Shown in pieces: positions 36,270 to 45,037 of a stretch of 64,000 nt of DNA. The stretch's first letter is position 1, and the number at the start of each line of letters is the position of its first letter. The notes beneath the pieces are model-generated. The model was given only the letters and a program-made list of their open reading frames with translations, was not told the DNA's origin and made no database searches. Source of the DNA: Rhizobium sp. BT03 (GTDB lineage Bacteria > Pseudomonadota > Alphaproteobacteria > Rhizobiales > Rhizobiaceae); assembly GCF_030053155.1 (NCBI RefSeq), contig NZ_CP125640.1:3818001-3882000 (forward strand), given 5' to 3'. The position numbers and the translations under genes were made by a program.

Positions 36270-36977
36270 ATGCGCTATGCCATTTGCTTCACGCCCCCGG
36301 CAAGCGACCCGCTATCGCTCATGGCCGCCCATTGGCTTGGCCGAAACGTGTTCTCAGGCGATATGCTGGAACCTCCGGCCGTCCGCGGCCTTGGCATTCA
36401 CGAGATCGCCTTCCATACCGCCGTGCCGCGGCGCTATGGTTTTCACGGCGTTCTGAAGGCGCCGTTCCACCTGTGTCCGGAGCTGTCCGAATCGCAACTC
36501 CTGCGCGATCTCATGTGTTTTTCCGGAACTGTTCTTCCCTTCCAGATTCCGCGCCTCGAAGTCGCCCGGCTCGGCAATTTCTACAGCCTGCTGCCGAGCG
36601 TTCCCTGCGAGCAGATCCAATATCTCGCTTCGGCGATCGTGCAGGAATTCGATCGTTTCCGCGCGCCGCTCAGCGAAGCCGAGATCGAGCGCAGCGATCC
36701 GGACGGGCTGTCGGCCGCGCAGTTCTCAAACCTGCATCGCTGGGGCAATCCTTATGTGATGGAGGAGTTCCGCTTCCATATGCCGGTGACGGGTCCCGTC
36801 AACGCGATCGACATGCCGCGCATCGAGCCGGCGCTGCGGACGGTTTTCGAGGCTGTGCTCAGCGAACCGGTCCTGGTTTCCAACGTGGCGCTGATGATCG
36901 AGGAGGGCACCGGCGGGCCTTTCCGGGTTCATTCGCTGCATCCGATGGGCAAGGTCAGCGCCCGCAAGATCGCCTGA
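36270..36977 (+). CDS. DUF1045 family, putative 2H-type phosphoesterase
   Basis: 235 residues. The sequence has the two histidine motifs of the 2H superfamily: YGFHGVLKAPFHL (about 55-67) and FRFHMPVTGP (about 166-175). DUF1045 proteins often sit in phosphonate gene sets, but here it is just upstream of puuE and no phn genes are visible. The strong GGAGGA site precedes the ATG. It might act on a cyclic or phosphorylated nucleotide-type substrate; this is inference. Confidence 0.8.
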   Translation: MRYAICFTPPASDPLSLMAAHWLGRNVFSGDMLEPPAVRGLGIHEIAFHTAVPRRYGFHGVLKAPFHLCPELSESQLLRDLMCFSGTVLPFQIPRLEVARLGNFYSLLPSVPCEQIQYLASAIVQEFDRFRAPLSEAEIERSDPDGLSAAQFSNLHRWGNPYVMEEFRFHMPVTGPVNAIDMPRIEPALRTVFEAVLSEPVLVSNVALMIEEGTGGPFRVHSLHPMGKVSARKIA

Positions 36978-37090
36978 CAGGCGATGAGCTAAATGCTTGT
37001 GCGGGAAGGACAAAATTCCGCTGCGCAGTTTCCGTCTCGACATTCCGGCTGCGGATGCTACCGTTCTCCGTCTTTTCAGAAGGTGATTTG

Positions 37091-38014
37091 ATGGTATCCG
37101 AGACTTATCCGCGCAATCTCGTCGGCTACGGGCGTCAGACGCCCGATCCGAAATGGCCTGAAGAGGCACGCGTCGCCGTGCAGTTCGTCATCAATTACGA
37201 GGAGGGAGGCGAAAGCTCGATCCTCGATGGCGATCCGGCATCGGAAAATCTGCTGTCGGAGATCGTCGGCGCGGCCGCCTGGCCGGGGCAGCGCAATCTC
37301 AACATGGAATCGATCTATGAATATGGGTCGCGCGCCGGTTTCTGGCGGCTCTGGCGGATGTTCACCGATCTCAAGGTGCAGGCGACCGTCTACGGCGTGA
37401 CGCTGGCGATGGCGCGCAACCCCGAGGCCGTGGCGGCGATGAAGGAAGCCGGCTGGGAGATCGCCAGCCACGGTTACCGCTGGCTGGAATATAAGGATTT
37501 TCCGGAAGACTTGGAGCGCAAGCATATCCTTGAAGCCGTGCGCCTACACACAGAACTCACCGGCGAGCGGCCCTACGGCATGTATCAGGGCAAGCCTTCC
37601 GACAATACGCTGCGGCTGGTGCAGGAGGAGGGCGGCTTCCTCTATTCCTCCGATTCCTATGCCGACGACCTGCCTTTCTGGGTGAAGGGCGTCGACGGGA
37701 AACCTTTCCTGATCATTCCCTACACGCTCGAAACCAACGACATGCGTTTTGCGACGCCGCAGGGCTTCAACACCGGCGACCAGTTCTTCACCTATCTCAA
37801 GGATGCCTTCGATACGCTCTATGAGGAAGGCAAGGCGGGCAGCCCCAAGATGATGTCGGTCGGCCTGCATTGCCGTCTCGTCGGGCGCCCGGGCAGGGCG
37901 GCGGCGCTGAAGCGCTTCATCGAATATGTGCTGAAGCACGACAAGGTCTGGATCCCGCGCCGCATCGAGATCGCCGAGCATTGGCACAAGCACCATCTGC
38001 CGGACGCGCTCTGA
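37091..38014 (+). CDS. puuE: Allantoinase PuuE (polysaccharide-deacetylase fold)
   Basis: 307 residues. Diagnostic PuuE blocks are present: FVINYEEGGE at the start, ASHGYRWLEY, SYADDLPFWV, PYTLETNDMRF and SVGLHCRLVGRPGR. Unlike amidohydrolase-type allantoinases it uses the NodB-like fold. It opens the hydantoin ring of allantoin to give allantoate in the cytoplasm. It begins the ureide block and overlaps uraD by one base. AGAAGG lies upstream of the ATG at 37091. Confidence 0.92.
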   Translation: MVSETYPRNLVGYGRQTPDPKWPEEARVAVQFVINYEEGGESSILDGDPASENLLSEIVGAAAWPGQRNLNMESIYEYGSRAGFWRLWRMFTDLKVQATVYGVTLAMARNPEAVAAMKEAGWEIASHGYRWLEYKDFPEDLERKHILEAVRLHTELTGERPYGMYQGKPSDNTLRLVQEEGGFLYSSDSYADDLPFWVKGVDGKPFLIIPYTLETNDMRFATPQGFNTGDQFFTYLKDAFDTLYEEGKAGSPKMMSVGLHCRLVGRPGRAAALKRFIEYVLKHDKVWIPRRIEIAEHWHKHHLPDAL

Positions 38015-38514
38015 TGCTATCGCGCGAGGATTTCGTTTCCCGCTTCGGCGGCGTCTTCGAACATTCGCCTTTCATCGCCGAGCGTGCCTATGACGCCGGC
38101 AGCGTGACCGAGCCGCTGACGGCATCAGGCGTGCATGCGGCGCTTACCGCGGTCTTCCGCGCGGCAAGCCCGGAGGAACGTCTCGGTGTGCTCCGCGCCC
38201 ATCCCGACCTTGCCGGGCGCCTCGCCATATCCGGCGAACTTACCGAAGACAGCCGCAGGGAGCAGGCCGGCGCCGGTCTCGACCGCCTGAGCCCTGCCGA
38301 GCACGCCCGCTTTACCGAACTCAATTCGGCCTATGTCGAAAAATATGGCTTTCCCTTCATCATCGCCGTCAAAGGACTCGGCAAGGAGGATATTCTGGAA
38401 GCTTTCGAAACACGGATCGGCAATGGCCGGGACGAAGAATTTGCGACCGCGACTGCGCAGGTCGAAAAGATCGCGCTGCTGCGTCTGACCTCGATGCTGC
38501 CGGAGGCGGAATGA
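38014..38514 (+). CDS. uraD: OHCU decarboxylase UraD
   Basis: 166 residues with the family motif RAHPDLAGRLA (His about 67, catalytic) and KYGFPFIIAVKG. It decarboxylates 2-oxo-4-hydroxy-4-carboxy-5-ureidoimidazoline to S-allantoin, following UraH. ATG overlaps the puuE stop (TGATG) and the uraD stop overlaps the next start (ATGA), so translation is coupled through three genes. Confidence 0.93.
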   Translation: MLSREDFVSRFGGVFEHSPFIAERAYDAGSVTEPLTASGVHAALTAVFRAASPEERLGVLRAHPDLAGRLAISGELTEDSRREQAGAGLDRLSPAEHARFTELNSAYVEKYGFPFIIAVKGLGKEDILEAFETRIGNGRDEEFATATAQVEKIALLRLTSMLPEAE

Positions 38515-38873
38515 AGGAGAGGCGTGCCATCGACTATCTCAACGACATGCAAAAGGCGGCATCCGAAGCGCTGTCCTTCATCGGCGGAATGGATGAGGCG
38601 GCTTTCGCCGAGGATCAGCTCACTTTCAAGGCCGTTGCCTTCTGCCACTTCACCATCGGTGCCGCGGCATCCCGTCTGCTGGTGACGCATCCGGAATTTG
38701 CCACCGAGCATCCCGGCCTGCCGTGGACGAAGATCTGCGGCACGGGCAATCGCATCCTCGACGATGTCTTCGATCTCGATCCCTCGGACATCTGGGAGGC
38801 GACCTATCGGACGCTGCCGGAGCTTCTTCGCGAGATCGATGCCGTCCGCAACTGGCATGCCCAAGGTGAGTGA
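38511..38873 (+). CDS. HepT-like (DUF86) protein with degenerate active site
   Basis: 120 residues, all-helical, matching HepT/DUF86 from [16 protein letters not shown] to the [16 protein letters not shown] end. HepT toxins carry an R-x4-6-H type motif (RNRIVHGYF-like). Here the corresponding stretch is [12 protein letters not shown], so the histidine is Asp and the first Arg is Gly. No MNT antitoxin gene is adjacent; instead it is coupled to uraD by ATGA and followed within 4 bases by allA. It has probably lost nuclease activity and may have been adopted by the ureide operon. Confidence 0.8.
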   Translation: MKERRAIDYLNDMQKAASEALSFIGGMDEAAFAEDQLTFKAVAFCHFTIGAAASRLLVTHPEFATEHPGLPWTKICGTGNRILDDVFDLDPSDIWEATYRTLPELLREIDAVRNWHAQGE

Positions 38874-38877
38874 GGCG

Positions 38878-39378
38878 ATGCCCGAATTTCTCGACATTCG
38901 CCCGCTCACCAGCGCTGCCTTCACTGCCTTCGGCGAGGTCATCGAAGCCGATCCGGCCTCGATGCGGCTCATCAATGGCGGCACGACGGAACGTTTTCAT
39001 GCGCTGGCCGCGGCGGAAGCGGCGGGCGAGGGCGCGCGGGTCATCATCAATCTGTTTCGCGGCCAGCCGCGCAGTTTCCCCTATGATATCGACATGATGG
39101 AGCGCCATCCTTTCGGCAGCCAGAGCTTCTCACCGGTTTCCGGCCGTCCTTTTCTGGTTGTCGTCGCCGAGGACGAGAGCGGACGCCCGGGCAGGCCGCA
39201 GGTGTTTTACGCGCGGGGCGACCAGGGTGTGAACTACCGCCGCAATGTCTGGCATCATCCGCTGATGGCGCTTGGCCAAGTCTCCGATTTCCTGGTCGTC
39301 GATCGTGACGGGCCAGGCAACAATCTGGAGGAATTCTTCTTCGAAACCCCCTTCGTCATCAGAGAGCCAGCCCCATGA
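38878..39378 (+). CDS. allA: Ureidoglycolate lyase AllA
   Basis: 166 residues from ATG 38878, which has AAGGTGAG before it; an ATG 21 bases earlier is an alternative. Family blocks: [26 protein letters not shown], and the metal/substrate-binding [11 protein letters not shown]. It splits ureidoglycolate to glyoxylate and urea. It overlaps uraH by four bases. The allantoate-hydrolysing enzyme that would feed it is not in the window. Confidence 0.9.
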   Translation: MPEFLDIRPLTSAAFTAFGEVIEADPASMRLINGGTTERFHALAAAEAAGEGARVIINLFRGQPRSFPYDIDMMERHPFGSQSFSPVSGRPFLVVVAEDESGRPGRPQVFYARGDQGVNYRRNVWHHPLMALGQVSDFLVVDRDGPGNNLEEFFFETPFVIREPAP

Positions 39379-39731
39379 CCGGACTGACCACACATGTTCT
39401 CGATACCGCCTTGGGCAAGCCAGCCGAGCGGCTCAGGATCGATCTTTTCCAGCTCGATGGCGAAATCCGCAGACATCTGAAGACGGTCGAGACCAATGCC
39501 GACGGCCGGGTCGACGGCGGCCCGATCCTTGCCGGCGAAAATTTTCGGGCCGGCACTTATGAACTGGTCTTCCACGCCGGTGATTATCTGAGGGGGAGCG
39601 GCACCCCGCTGCCGCATCCGGCCTTCCTCGATCTCGTGCCGATCCGTTTCGGCATCGCCGATATCACGGCGCACTACCATGTGCCGCTGCTGATCTCGCC
39701 CTACGGCTATTCCACCTATCGAGGCAGTTAA
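39375..39731 (+). CDS. uraH: 5-hydroxyisourate hydrolase UraH (transthyretin-like)
   Basis: 118 residues, standard length. The N-terminal [15 protein letters not shown] and the C-terminal YGYSTYRGS tetrapeptide region are the signature of the family, and the [13 protein letters not shown] strand precedes it. It hydrolyses the urate-oxidase product 5-hydroxyisourate to OHCU, which UraD then decarboxylates. Last gene of the ureide block; the metallophosphoesterase follows after two bases. Confidence 0.94.
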   Translation: MTGLTTHVLDTALGKPAERLRIDLFQLDGEIRRHLKTVETNADGRVDGGPILAGENFRAGTYELVFHAGDYLRGSGTPLPHPAFLDLVPIRFGIADITAHYHVPLLISPYGYSTYRGS

Positions 39732-39733
39732 TT

Positions 39734-40474
39734 ATGAAATTCGCCGCGATCGCCGACATTCACGGCAACCATCTGGCGCTTGAAGCCGTGCTGGCGGATA
39801 TTCGCGCTGAAGGTATCGAGGAAATCGTCAATCTCGGCGATTTTTTCAGCGGTCCGCTCGATGCCGGCCGGACGGCGGAGCTGCTGATGACGCTCGGCCT
39901 GACCTCGGTTTGCGGCAATCATGACCGTTATCTGATCGAGCAGGATCCGGCGGCGATGCATGCCTCGGATGCCTCGGCCTATCGGCAACTGACGCCGGCC
40001 CATCTCGACTGGATCCGCAGCCTGCCGTTCGATACCGTCTATCGCGGCGAGGCCTATCTTTGCCACGCGACCCCGAAGGACGACAATCTCTATTGGCTGG
40101 AATCGGTCTCGCCCGAAGGATTCGTCTTCCTGAAGCCGATCGAGGCGATCGAGGCGCTGGCTGAGGGTATCGACCTGCCGCTGATCCTCTGCGGCCACAG
40201 CCATCTTCCCCGCGCCGTCCGGCTCTCCGACGGCCGCCTGATCGTCAATCCCGGCAGCGTCGGCTGCCCCGCCTATGACGATGTGCTGCCCTATTACCAC
40301 ACAGTCGAAGCCGGCCACCCGCTGGCGAGCTATGCCATTCTGGAAAAGACGGCAGCCGGATGGATATGGCAATTCCGAACCGTCGCCTACGACCATATGG
40401 CGATGTCGGTACTGGCCACCGAAAGCGGTCGTGCCGACTGGGCGAGTGCGCTGGCGGCGGGTTGGGTGAGATAG
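39734..40474 (+). CDS. Calcineurin-like metallophosphoesterase
   Basis: 246 residues. Metal-binding motifs in order: FAAIADIHGNHLAL, LGDFFSGPLD, CGNHDRY, LCHATPKDDN, CGHSHLPR. VNPGSVGCPAYDD is typical of the YfcE/MJ0936-like group of small phosphodiesterases. It starts two bases after the uraH stop, so it is likely cotranscribed, but no purine-specific role is known. Its natural substrate is unknown. A repeat element lies directly after the stop. Confidence 0.85.
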   Translation: MKFAAIADIHGNHLALEAVLADIRAEGIEEIVNLGDFFSGPLDAGRTAELLMTLGLTSVCGNHDRYLIEQDPAAMHASDASAYRQLTPAHLDWIRSLPFDTVYRGEAYLCHATPKDDNLYWLESVSPEGFVFLKPIEAIEALAEGIDLPLILCGHSHLPRAVRLSDGRLIVNPGSVGCPAYDDVLPYYHTVEAGHPLASYAILEKTAAGWIWQFRTVAYDHMAMSVLATESGRADWASALAAGWVR

Positions 40475-40485
40475 CCCAGACCCGT

Positions 40486-40672
40486 CTAAAGCGCGTCGCG
40501 ATCCTTAAGATTCGCTCCTCGCGCTTTAGCTCTTTATTTTCTCGCATGTCGTTGCGGCAAAAGTGCTTCGCGCTTTGCCAGGCAAAACCGCTTCGCGCTT
40601 TGCCAGGCAAAACCGCTCCGCGCTTTGCCTGGGAAAACCGCGGCACAGTTTTGCGCGGCATGCTTTAGGCTG
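40486..40672 (+). repeat. Dispersed palindromic repeat, copy D, with a threefold internal tandem unit
   Basis: It has the same block order as copy B: TAAAGCGCGTCGCGATC, CGCGCTTTAGCTCTTT, CGCATGTCGTTGCGGCA. Three imperfect tandem units of about 23-25 bases follow, with cores CGCTTCGCGCTTTGCCAGG and variants. It ends ACAGTTTTGCGCGGCATGCTTTA. It fills the gap between two convergent genes and reaches to within 4 bases of the flotillin stop. Confidence 0.77.
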
Positions 40673-40675
40673 CCA

Positions 40676-42442
40676 TCAATCCTTCTTCGGCGCCGAAGGG
40701 GCGATCGGCTTTGCCGGGGCTGCGGCCGATGTTGCCGGCGGTGTTGGAGGCGCGGCCGGTATTGCCGGCTTTACCGGAGCCGCAACCGGCTTTGCCGGTT
40801 TTGCGCCATCGAGATTCCCAAGGAGGGATGAGATGGCGTTGTCGCCTTCGAAACCGGCCTCCTTCAGCAATCTGTCGAGGATCGGCTTGTTGGCCTGATA
40901 GGAGAGGAGCTGGCCGGCCAAGCCTTCGCCGAGACCGATGCCGCTGTCGCCGTTCGCGCCGTTTCCGCGGCCGAGCATGCCGCCAGTATCGAAGATCCGG
41001 ATATCGGAGATCTTTTCGATCGGCTTGACCGCCTCGGCAAGCGCCTCGGGAATGATGCGGATACGCTCGCGGGTGATTTCGAATTCGATGATGGTCTGGC
41101 TCAGCTTGTTGCGGGCTTCGTTGAGCAAAGCCTCGCTTTCGGCTTGAGCCCGGCCGGTTTCGAGGATACCCTTGGCCTTGATGATCGCGGCATCGGCTTC
41201 GGCGTTCGCCAGCGTCTTGATGGCTTCGGCCTGATCGATCGCCGCCTGTTTTTCGGCCTCGGCGCCGACGGTGACGGCGGTCGCTTCGGTTTCGGCTTTC
41301 TTACGGGCGTCGATCACGGCGATCTGCTTTTCGCGCTCGGCAATCTCGATCGCCTTGGCCGTGCCGACCTTTTCCTCTGCCGCGATCGCGAGCGCCCGGG
41401 CGGTTTCGGCGGTGGCCTTCGCCTCGGATTCCTCGCGGCTCTTGTTGGCGACGGCGATCGCGCTTTCCTGGGCGACGATCTGAAGGTCGCGCTTGGCTTC
41501 GGTTTCGCGCTGCTGGACAGCGCGGGCGGCATCAATGTTGGCGCTTTCGCGGGCCTGCTTGGCGGATGCCTCGCGTTCGGCAATCGCCTGTTCGGAGGCG
41601 ATGCGGGCTTCTTCCTCGGCACGTTTTGCCGCCTGCTCCTGCTGGGCGGTTTCGGCGCGTGTCGCCGCGGATTTGTTGGCGATGTCGCGCTCCTGGCTGA
41701 GCTCGGCTTCGCGCTTGGTCCGCTCGATGGTCAGCGATTGCTGGCGGGCCTCGAGATCCTTCTGGGCGATGGCGACTTCGGTATCGCGAACGATCTCGTT
41801 TCGCTCCTTCTTGCGGCCCTCGGTTATGCGGGTCAATGCTGCAAGACCTTGCGCATCGAAGAAGTTGTTGGCGTTGAAGTGCTTGATATCGGTCTGGTCG
41901 AGGCGCGTCAGCGACACGGATTCGAGCTCGAGGCCGTTCGACTGGAGATCGGCGCCGACGGCTTCCTGCACGGCCTTGACGAAGTCCATGCGCTGTTCCT
42001 GCAGCGCGTCGAGATTCATCGTCGCAGCCACCGAGCGAAGGCCGTCGACGAATTTTGCTTCGATCAGGATACGAAGCGCCTCGGCATCGTTGGTGCGGCT
42101 GCCGAGTGTCTGGGCGGCCAGTGCGATCGAGGAGGCGTCGGGTTTGACGCGTACATAGAACTCGGCGCCGATATCGACGCGCATGCGGTCCTTGGTGATC
42201 AGCGCATCGCCTTCGCCGCGGCGAACCTCGAGCCGCAGCGTCTTCAGGTTGACCCGGGCGATCGAGTGGAAAATCGGCAGGACAACCGAACCGCCGTCGA
42301 GCACGACTTTCTGGCCGCCGAGACCGGTGCGCACATAGGCCTCGTCGCGGCTGGAGCGCGTGTAGAGAGAGGCGAGGACAAAACCGATGCCGAAGATCAG
42401 AACGATCGCGATAGCGGCCGGTAGAATAATGTCATACATCAT
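40676..42442 (-). CDS. Flotillin-family membrane protein (YqiK-like)
   Basis: 588 residues. One N-terminal membrane helix (about 6-27) is followed by an SPFH/Band 7 domain (about 30-200). A long Ala/Glu-rich coiled coil follows (about 210-480), then a conserved region, and a Pro/Ala/Lys-rich repetitive tail (about 545-588) unlike E. coli YqiK. Flotillins form large membrane scaffolds linked to envelope stress and fluidity. It overlaps the YqiJ-like gene by four bases (ATGA), and PspA is just upstream. Confidence 0.9.
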   Translation of the reverse strand: MMYDIILPAAIAIVLIFGIGFVLASLYTRSSRDEAYVRTGLGGQKVVLDGGSVVLPIFHSIARVNLKTLRLEVRRGEGDALITKDRMRVDIGAEFYVRVKPDASSIALAAQTLGSRTNDAEALRILIEAKFVDGLRSVAATMNLDALQEQRMDFVKAVQEAVGADLQSNGLELESVSLTRLDQTDIKHFNANNFFDAQGLAALTRITEGRKKERNEIVRDTEVAIAQKDLEARQQSLTIERTKREAELSQERDIANKSAATRAETAQQEQAAKRAEEEARIASEQAIAEREASAKQARESANIDAARAVQQRETEAKRDLQIVAQESAIAVANKSREESEAKATAETARALAIAAEEKVGTAKAIEIAEREKQIAVIDARKKAETEATAVTVGAEAEKQAAIDQAEAIKTLANAEADAAIIKAKGILETGRAQAESEALLNEARNKLSQTIIEFEITRERIRIIPEALAEAVKPIEKISDIRIFDTGGMLGRGNGANGDSGIGLGEGLAGQLLSYQANKPILDRLLKEAGFEGDNAISSLLGNLDGAKPAKPVAAPVKPAIPAAPPTPPATSAAAPAKPIAPSAPKKD

Positions 42443-43086
42443 GACTGCTCCCTGAAAGATTGATTGTCCGAGCCGGTGGGATCCACCAGGGCGGGAATGG
42501 CGATAAATACATCTGCGTTGCGATCGACGAGGAGAACCTGCGTGCCGATCCCGAGAGGTTCCTGATCCTTGGCGGCTCTGGCTCTCAGCACATGCCAGTT
42601 TCCATGCTGGTCCTTGACACGGACGCGTCCCGGCAAACCCTGATCGAGCGGGCCGAGGGAAACTTCCGCAGTCCGGCCGACGAAGGTGTCGAGATCGACC
42701 GCATAGGTCTCGTCGTGCGGCACGATCCGCGCCACGGTTCTGCTCGATGCCCTGACCATGGGGAAGGTGATCAAAAGGGCTGGAATGACGGCGATGACGG
42801 AGGGCAGCGGCGCCCAGAAGGTGTTGGCGACGGCCTGGATGGCAAAGCCTGCGATGGCAAAGAAGCCGAGCGTCATCATCAGCAGAATGAGCAGGGGAAC
42901 GCCGCCGAGATTAAGCCAGGAGAGGTAGCCGGCAATGCCGTCATGGCCATGGAAATCCGGTTTTCCGAGAAGCTCGGTGATCGAAAAACCCATGACGGTC
43001 GCCAGCATCTCGATCGCCGTCAGGCCCGCGAGCACGGCGGCGGCAATGGCAAAGGGAGCACATTCGGGCGCGAAGAAAAGTGCCAT
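42439..43086 (-). CDS. YqiJ-like membrane protein with OB-fold domain
   Basis: 215 residues. Three to four membrane segments (about 8-25, 55-75, 80-105) precede a C-terminal OB/NfeD-like domain (about 140-205: GRTAEVSLGPLDQGLPGRVRV). NfeD-type proteins accompany flotillins and are thought to control their assembly. Coupled by ATGA to the flotillin gene and five bases after pspA. Together they make a PspA-YqiJ-YqiK type operon. Confidence 0.85.
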   Translation of the reverse strand: MALFFAPECAPFAIAAAVLAGLTAIEMLATVMGFSITELLGKPDFHGHDGIAGYLSWLNLGGVPLLILLMMTLGFFAIAGFAIQAVANTFWAPLPSVIAVIPALLITFPMVRASSRTVARIVPHDETYAVDLDTFVGRTAEVSLGPLDQGLPGRVRVKDQHGNWHVLRARAAKDQEPLGIGTQVLLVDRNADVFIAIPALVDPTGSDNQSFREQS

Positions 43087-43091
43087 CGGCG

Positions 43092-43742
43092 TTACCGGTT
43101 ATCCGTCTTGAAGCGTGCGAGGCGCGCCTCGATCGCGCGTTCGCGATGCAACCGGTCGAGTTCGTCCAACTCGGAACTATTCGTATGCTCGGCTGATGGC
43201 ACGCCGGTCAGCCGCGAGACCGCTGCGGCGGCGCGGGCGGCACCTGCGCCTGGCGTCGGTCTGTTGTGGCCGGCCGCGGCCTCTTCGGGATGCTTGGCGA
43301 TGCTGCGCTTGAAATCGGCAAGGCGGGCGTCGGCCTCGCGGCGGGTGGCGAGAACGGCCTGGAGGGCTTTCTGGCCTTCGTCCAGCTGCTCCCGGGCATC
43401 GGCCAGCGCCTTGTCGAGCGCTGCGATCTGGGATTCGAGATCGATCTGACGGGCGACGCCGGCCTTTGCGAGATCATCCCGTCCGGAGGAGACGGCAAGG
43501 CGGATCTTTGCGTCGAGCGCGTCCATGTCTTCGACGATTTCGTCCTTGCGGCTCTGGATGCGGTATTCCTCAGCGCGCGCCTTGCCGAGGTCGGTGCGGG
43601 CTTCTTCGGCGGCCGCATCGATCTCGCGGATCGCCTGTTCGATGACGGCGATCTTGTTGACGCCTTCCGCCTTGTCGATCGCCGCATTGGCGATGCCGGC
43701 GATCAGACGGCCCATTCGTGAGAGAATGCCTTCGTTCGTCAT
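43092..43742 (-). CDS. pspA: PspA/IM30-family protein (short form)
   Basis: 216 residues from the ATG at 43742, which has a strong GGAGG six bases upstream and marks the usual PspA start (GILSRMGRLIAGIANAAIDKAE). The rest is a long helical coiled coil (about 25-150), then an Ala/Pro linker and a short charged C-terminal helix. PspA proteins coat damaged inner membrane. The reading frame does not stop upstream: it continues through a TnpB-like module to at least 44231, so a longer fused product is possible (see next entry). Confidence 0.82.
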   Translation of the reverse strand: MTNEGILSRMGRLIAGIANAAIDKAEGVNKIAVIEQAIREIDAAAEEARTDLGKARAEEYRIQSRKDEIVEDMDALDAKIRLAVSSGRDDLAKAGVARQIDLESQIAALDKALADAREQLDEGQKALQAVLATRREADARLADFKRSIAKHPEEAAAGHNRPTPGAGAARAAAAVSRLTGVPSAEHTNSSELDELDRLHRERAIEARLARFKTDNR

Positions 43743-44231
43743 GTTTTCCTCCATCCGAGCGGAATTCGGCGTGACGCCGATGTTAATCTCGTAGCGATCA
43801 TGGTCCGCTACAAGGTATGCGGGAAAAATACTCTCCCATCCCCTGGAGTAGCCGGCGACATCGAAGGGCACGGCAACGCGTCCGTGCACCGTGGCGATCG
43901 TCAGGTCCGAGGGGCCTTTGATGGCGAAGAGCTTATCGTCGAGCGGCAGCTGCAGCGGCTCGGGGATGATGCCCCGATTGGCGGCGAAATCGCGAAGGCC
44001 GAGCGTCACCAGCCGCGCCGGCAGGCCCGTCTGCTCGCGTACGGTTTCATAGGCGAGATCATGCAGGACGACGAGATTGGCGCCCGCTTTGTCATCGACG
44101 AGTTCGGTCAGGATGCCGATCATCCTGCGATAGGCGGCAATAGTGTCATCAAGCGCCTGGCGGGCGTGATCGTCAGGCGCCAGCATGTAGCGCAGCAGCG
44201 ATGGATGCGGTGTCTTGCTCGTGGATACCAT
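43092..44231 (-). CDS. Long-form frame: TnpB-like N-terminal module (no RuvC) fused in frame to PspA
   Basis: The frame upstream of pspA adds about 160 residues. Their order of features matches the N-terminal half of IS605 OrfB/TnpB proteins: YMLAPDDHARQALDDTIAAY (strand then helix), YETVREQTGLPARLV, LFAIKGPSDLTIATVHGRVAVPF, and a final AYLVADHDRYEINIGV strand. TnpB then continues into a RuvC nuclease and zinc finger; here the frame runs instead into PspA with no stop. Starts at 44231 (ATG), 44243 (ATG) or 44267 (TTG) all lack good ribosome sites. It may be an adapted RNA- or DNA-binding domain, or a remnant. Homology is judged by eye. Confidence 0.6.
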   Translation of the reverse strand: MVSTSKTPHPSLLRYMLAPDDHARQALDDTIAAYRRMIGILTELVDDKAGANLVVLHDLAYETVREQTGLPARLVTLGLRDFAANRGIIPEPLQLPLDDKLFAIKGPSDLTIATVHGRVAVPFDVAGYSRGWESIFPAYLVADHDRYEINIGVTPNSARMEENMTNEGILSRMGRLIAGIANAAIDKAEGVNKIAVIEQAIREIDAAAEEARTDLGKARAEEYRIQSRKDEIVEDMDALDAKIRLAVSSGRDDLAKAGVARQIDLESQIAALDKALADAREQLDEGQKALQAVLATRREADARLADFKRSIAKHPEEAAAGHNRPTPGAGAARAAAAVSRLTGVPSAEHTNSSELDELDRLHRERAIEARLARFKTDNR

Positions 44232-44425
44232 GGATAAAAACATAAAGCACCGCTTTTGTGCTTTCAAGAGGAGGCGTACGAAAAATACAACCTTTGTTGA
44301 ACTTGTCGTTGGAAGAAGGAGGGATCACAAGATGCGTTTACTGAGCAATTCGCAGAAGCAGCGTTCGACACCGTTTTCGGATCACATTGCCCGCGGACGA
44401 ACCGCCGGCGGATCGGCTCCGCTTC

Positions 44426-45037
44426 CTATCGGCCCGCCGTGCGCGCCTCGCGAATACCGGCGCTGATACGGTTGATAGTAGTCCAAACGAGAAGGAGAGC
44501 CACCACGGCCCAAAGCCACACAGTCCATGCTGCAAATGTACCGCCAACCGCGACAAAGACGCCAAGCGCGCCGAAAAGCACCGCGCGGTCGCTCTTGCCC
44601 AGCGGTCCGTCGTAACGCCGGCTGGCGCCGACCGTTTGACTGAGAATGCCGGCAAATTCCGTCAGCACCGAGAGGAAAATGACAGCCATGGCCGGCATCA
44701 GGCCGTTCGGATCGATCAGTGCAAATGGCAAATACAGGGCGATATCCGAGACGACATCACCGATCTCGTTGAGATAGGCGCCCAGAATGCTCTTTTGCCC
44801 ATGTTCGCGCGCGAGCATGCCGTCAATCGCATTGAGGCCCATGCGCAAGAGAAACCAGACAGGCACCAGCAGAAACAACTGCGGAAGCGGAACGATGCTG
44901 AGAAAAAGGCCAAGTGCAACAGAGACGGCGGCAGCAACCGATGTCACCTGATTGGCGGTGACGCCTCGCGCCGCCAGCGAGCGCACCAGAGGGCGAAGAA
45001 TATTCTGAAACCGGGACTTCAATTGATAAACAGACAT
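44426..45037 (-). CDS. CDP-alcohol phosphatidyltransferase-family protein (YnbA-like)
   Basis: 203 residues from ATG 45037 (GAGG upstream); the frame is open further but without family similarity. Four to five membrane segments and the family core NAIDGMLAREHG...LGAYLNEIGDVVSD. In the consensus (DxxDGxxAR ... GxxxDxxxD) the first Asp is Asn, and another Asn stands at the first Asp of the second half. It would join a CDP-diacylglycerol to an alcohol. It is divergent from YnbC- and YnbD-like genes, as in ynbABCD; the ynbB-type cytidylyltransferase is absent. Confidence 0.8.
   Translation of the reverse strand: MSVYQLKSRFQNILRPLVRSLAARGVTANQVTSVAAAVSVALGLFLSIVPLPQLFLLVPVWFLLRMGLNAIDGMLAREHGQKSILGAYLNEIGDVVSDIALYLPFALIDPNGLMPAMAVIFLSVLTEFAGILSQTVGASRRYDGPLGKSDRAVLFGALGVFVAVGGTFAAWTVWLWAVVALLLVWTTINRISAGIREARTAGR

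Noticed and set aside
40557..40650. Short tandem repeats considered as a small CRISPR array
   Set aside because: Units are contiguous with no unique spacers, and the same unit occurs in another repeat copy at 13717; no cas genes.
43092..44267. The TnpB-like region as part of a complete insertion sequence or omega-RNA system
   Set aside because: No RuvC half, no TnpA, and no recognisable element ends or guide-RNA boundary; only the N-terminal module is present.
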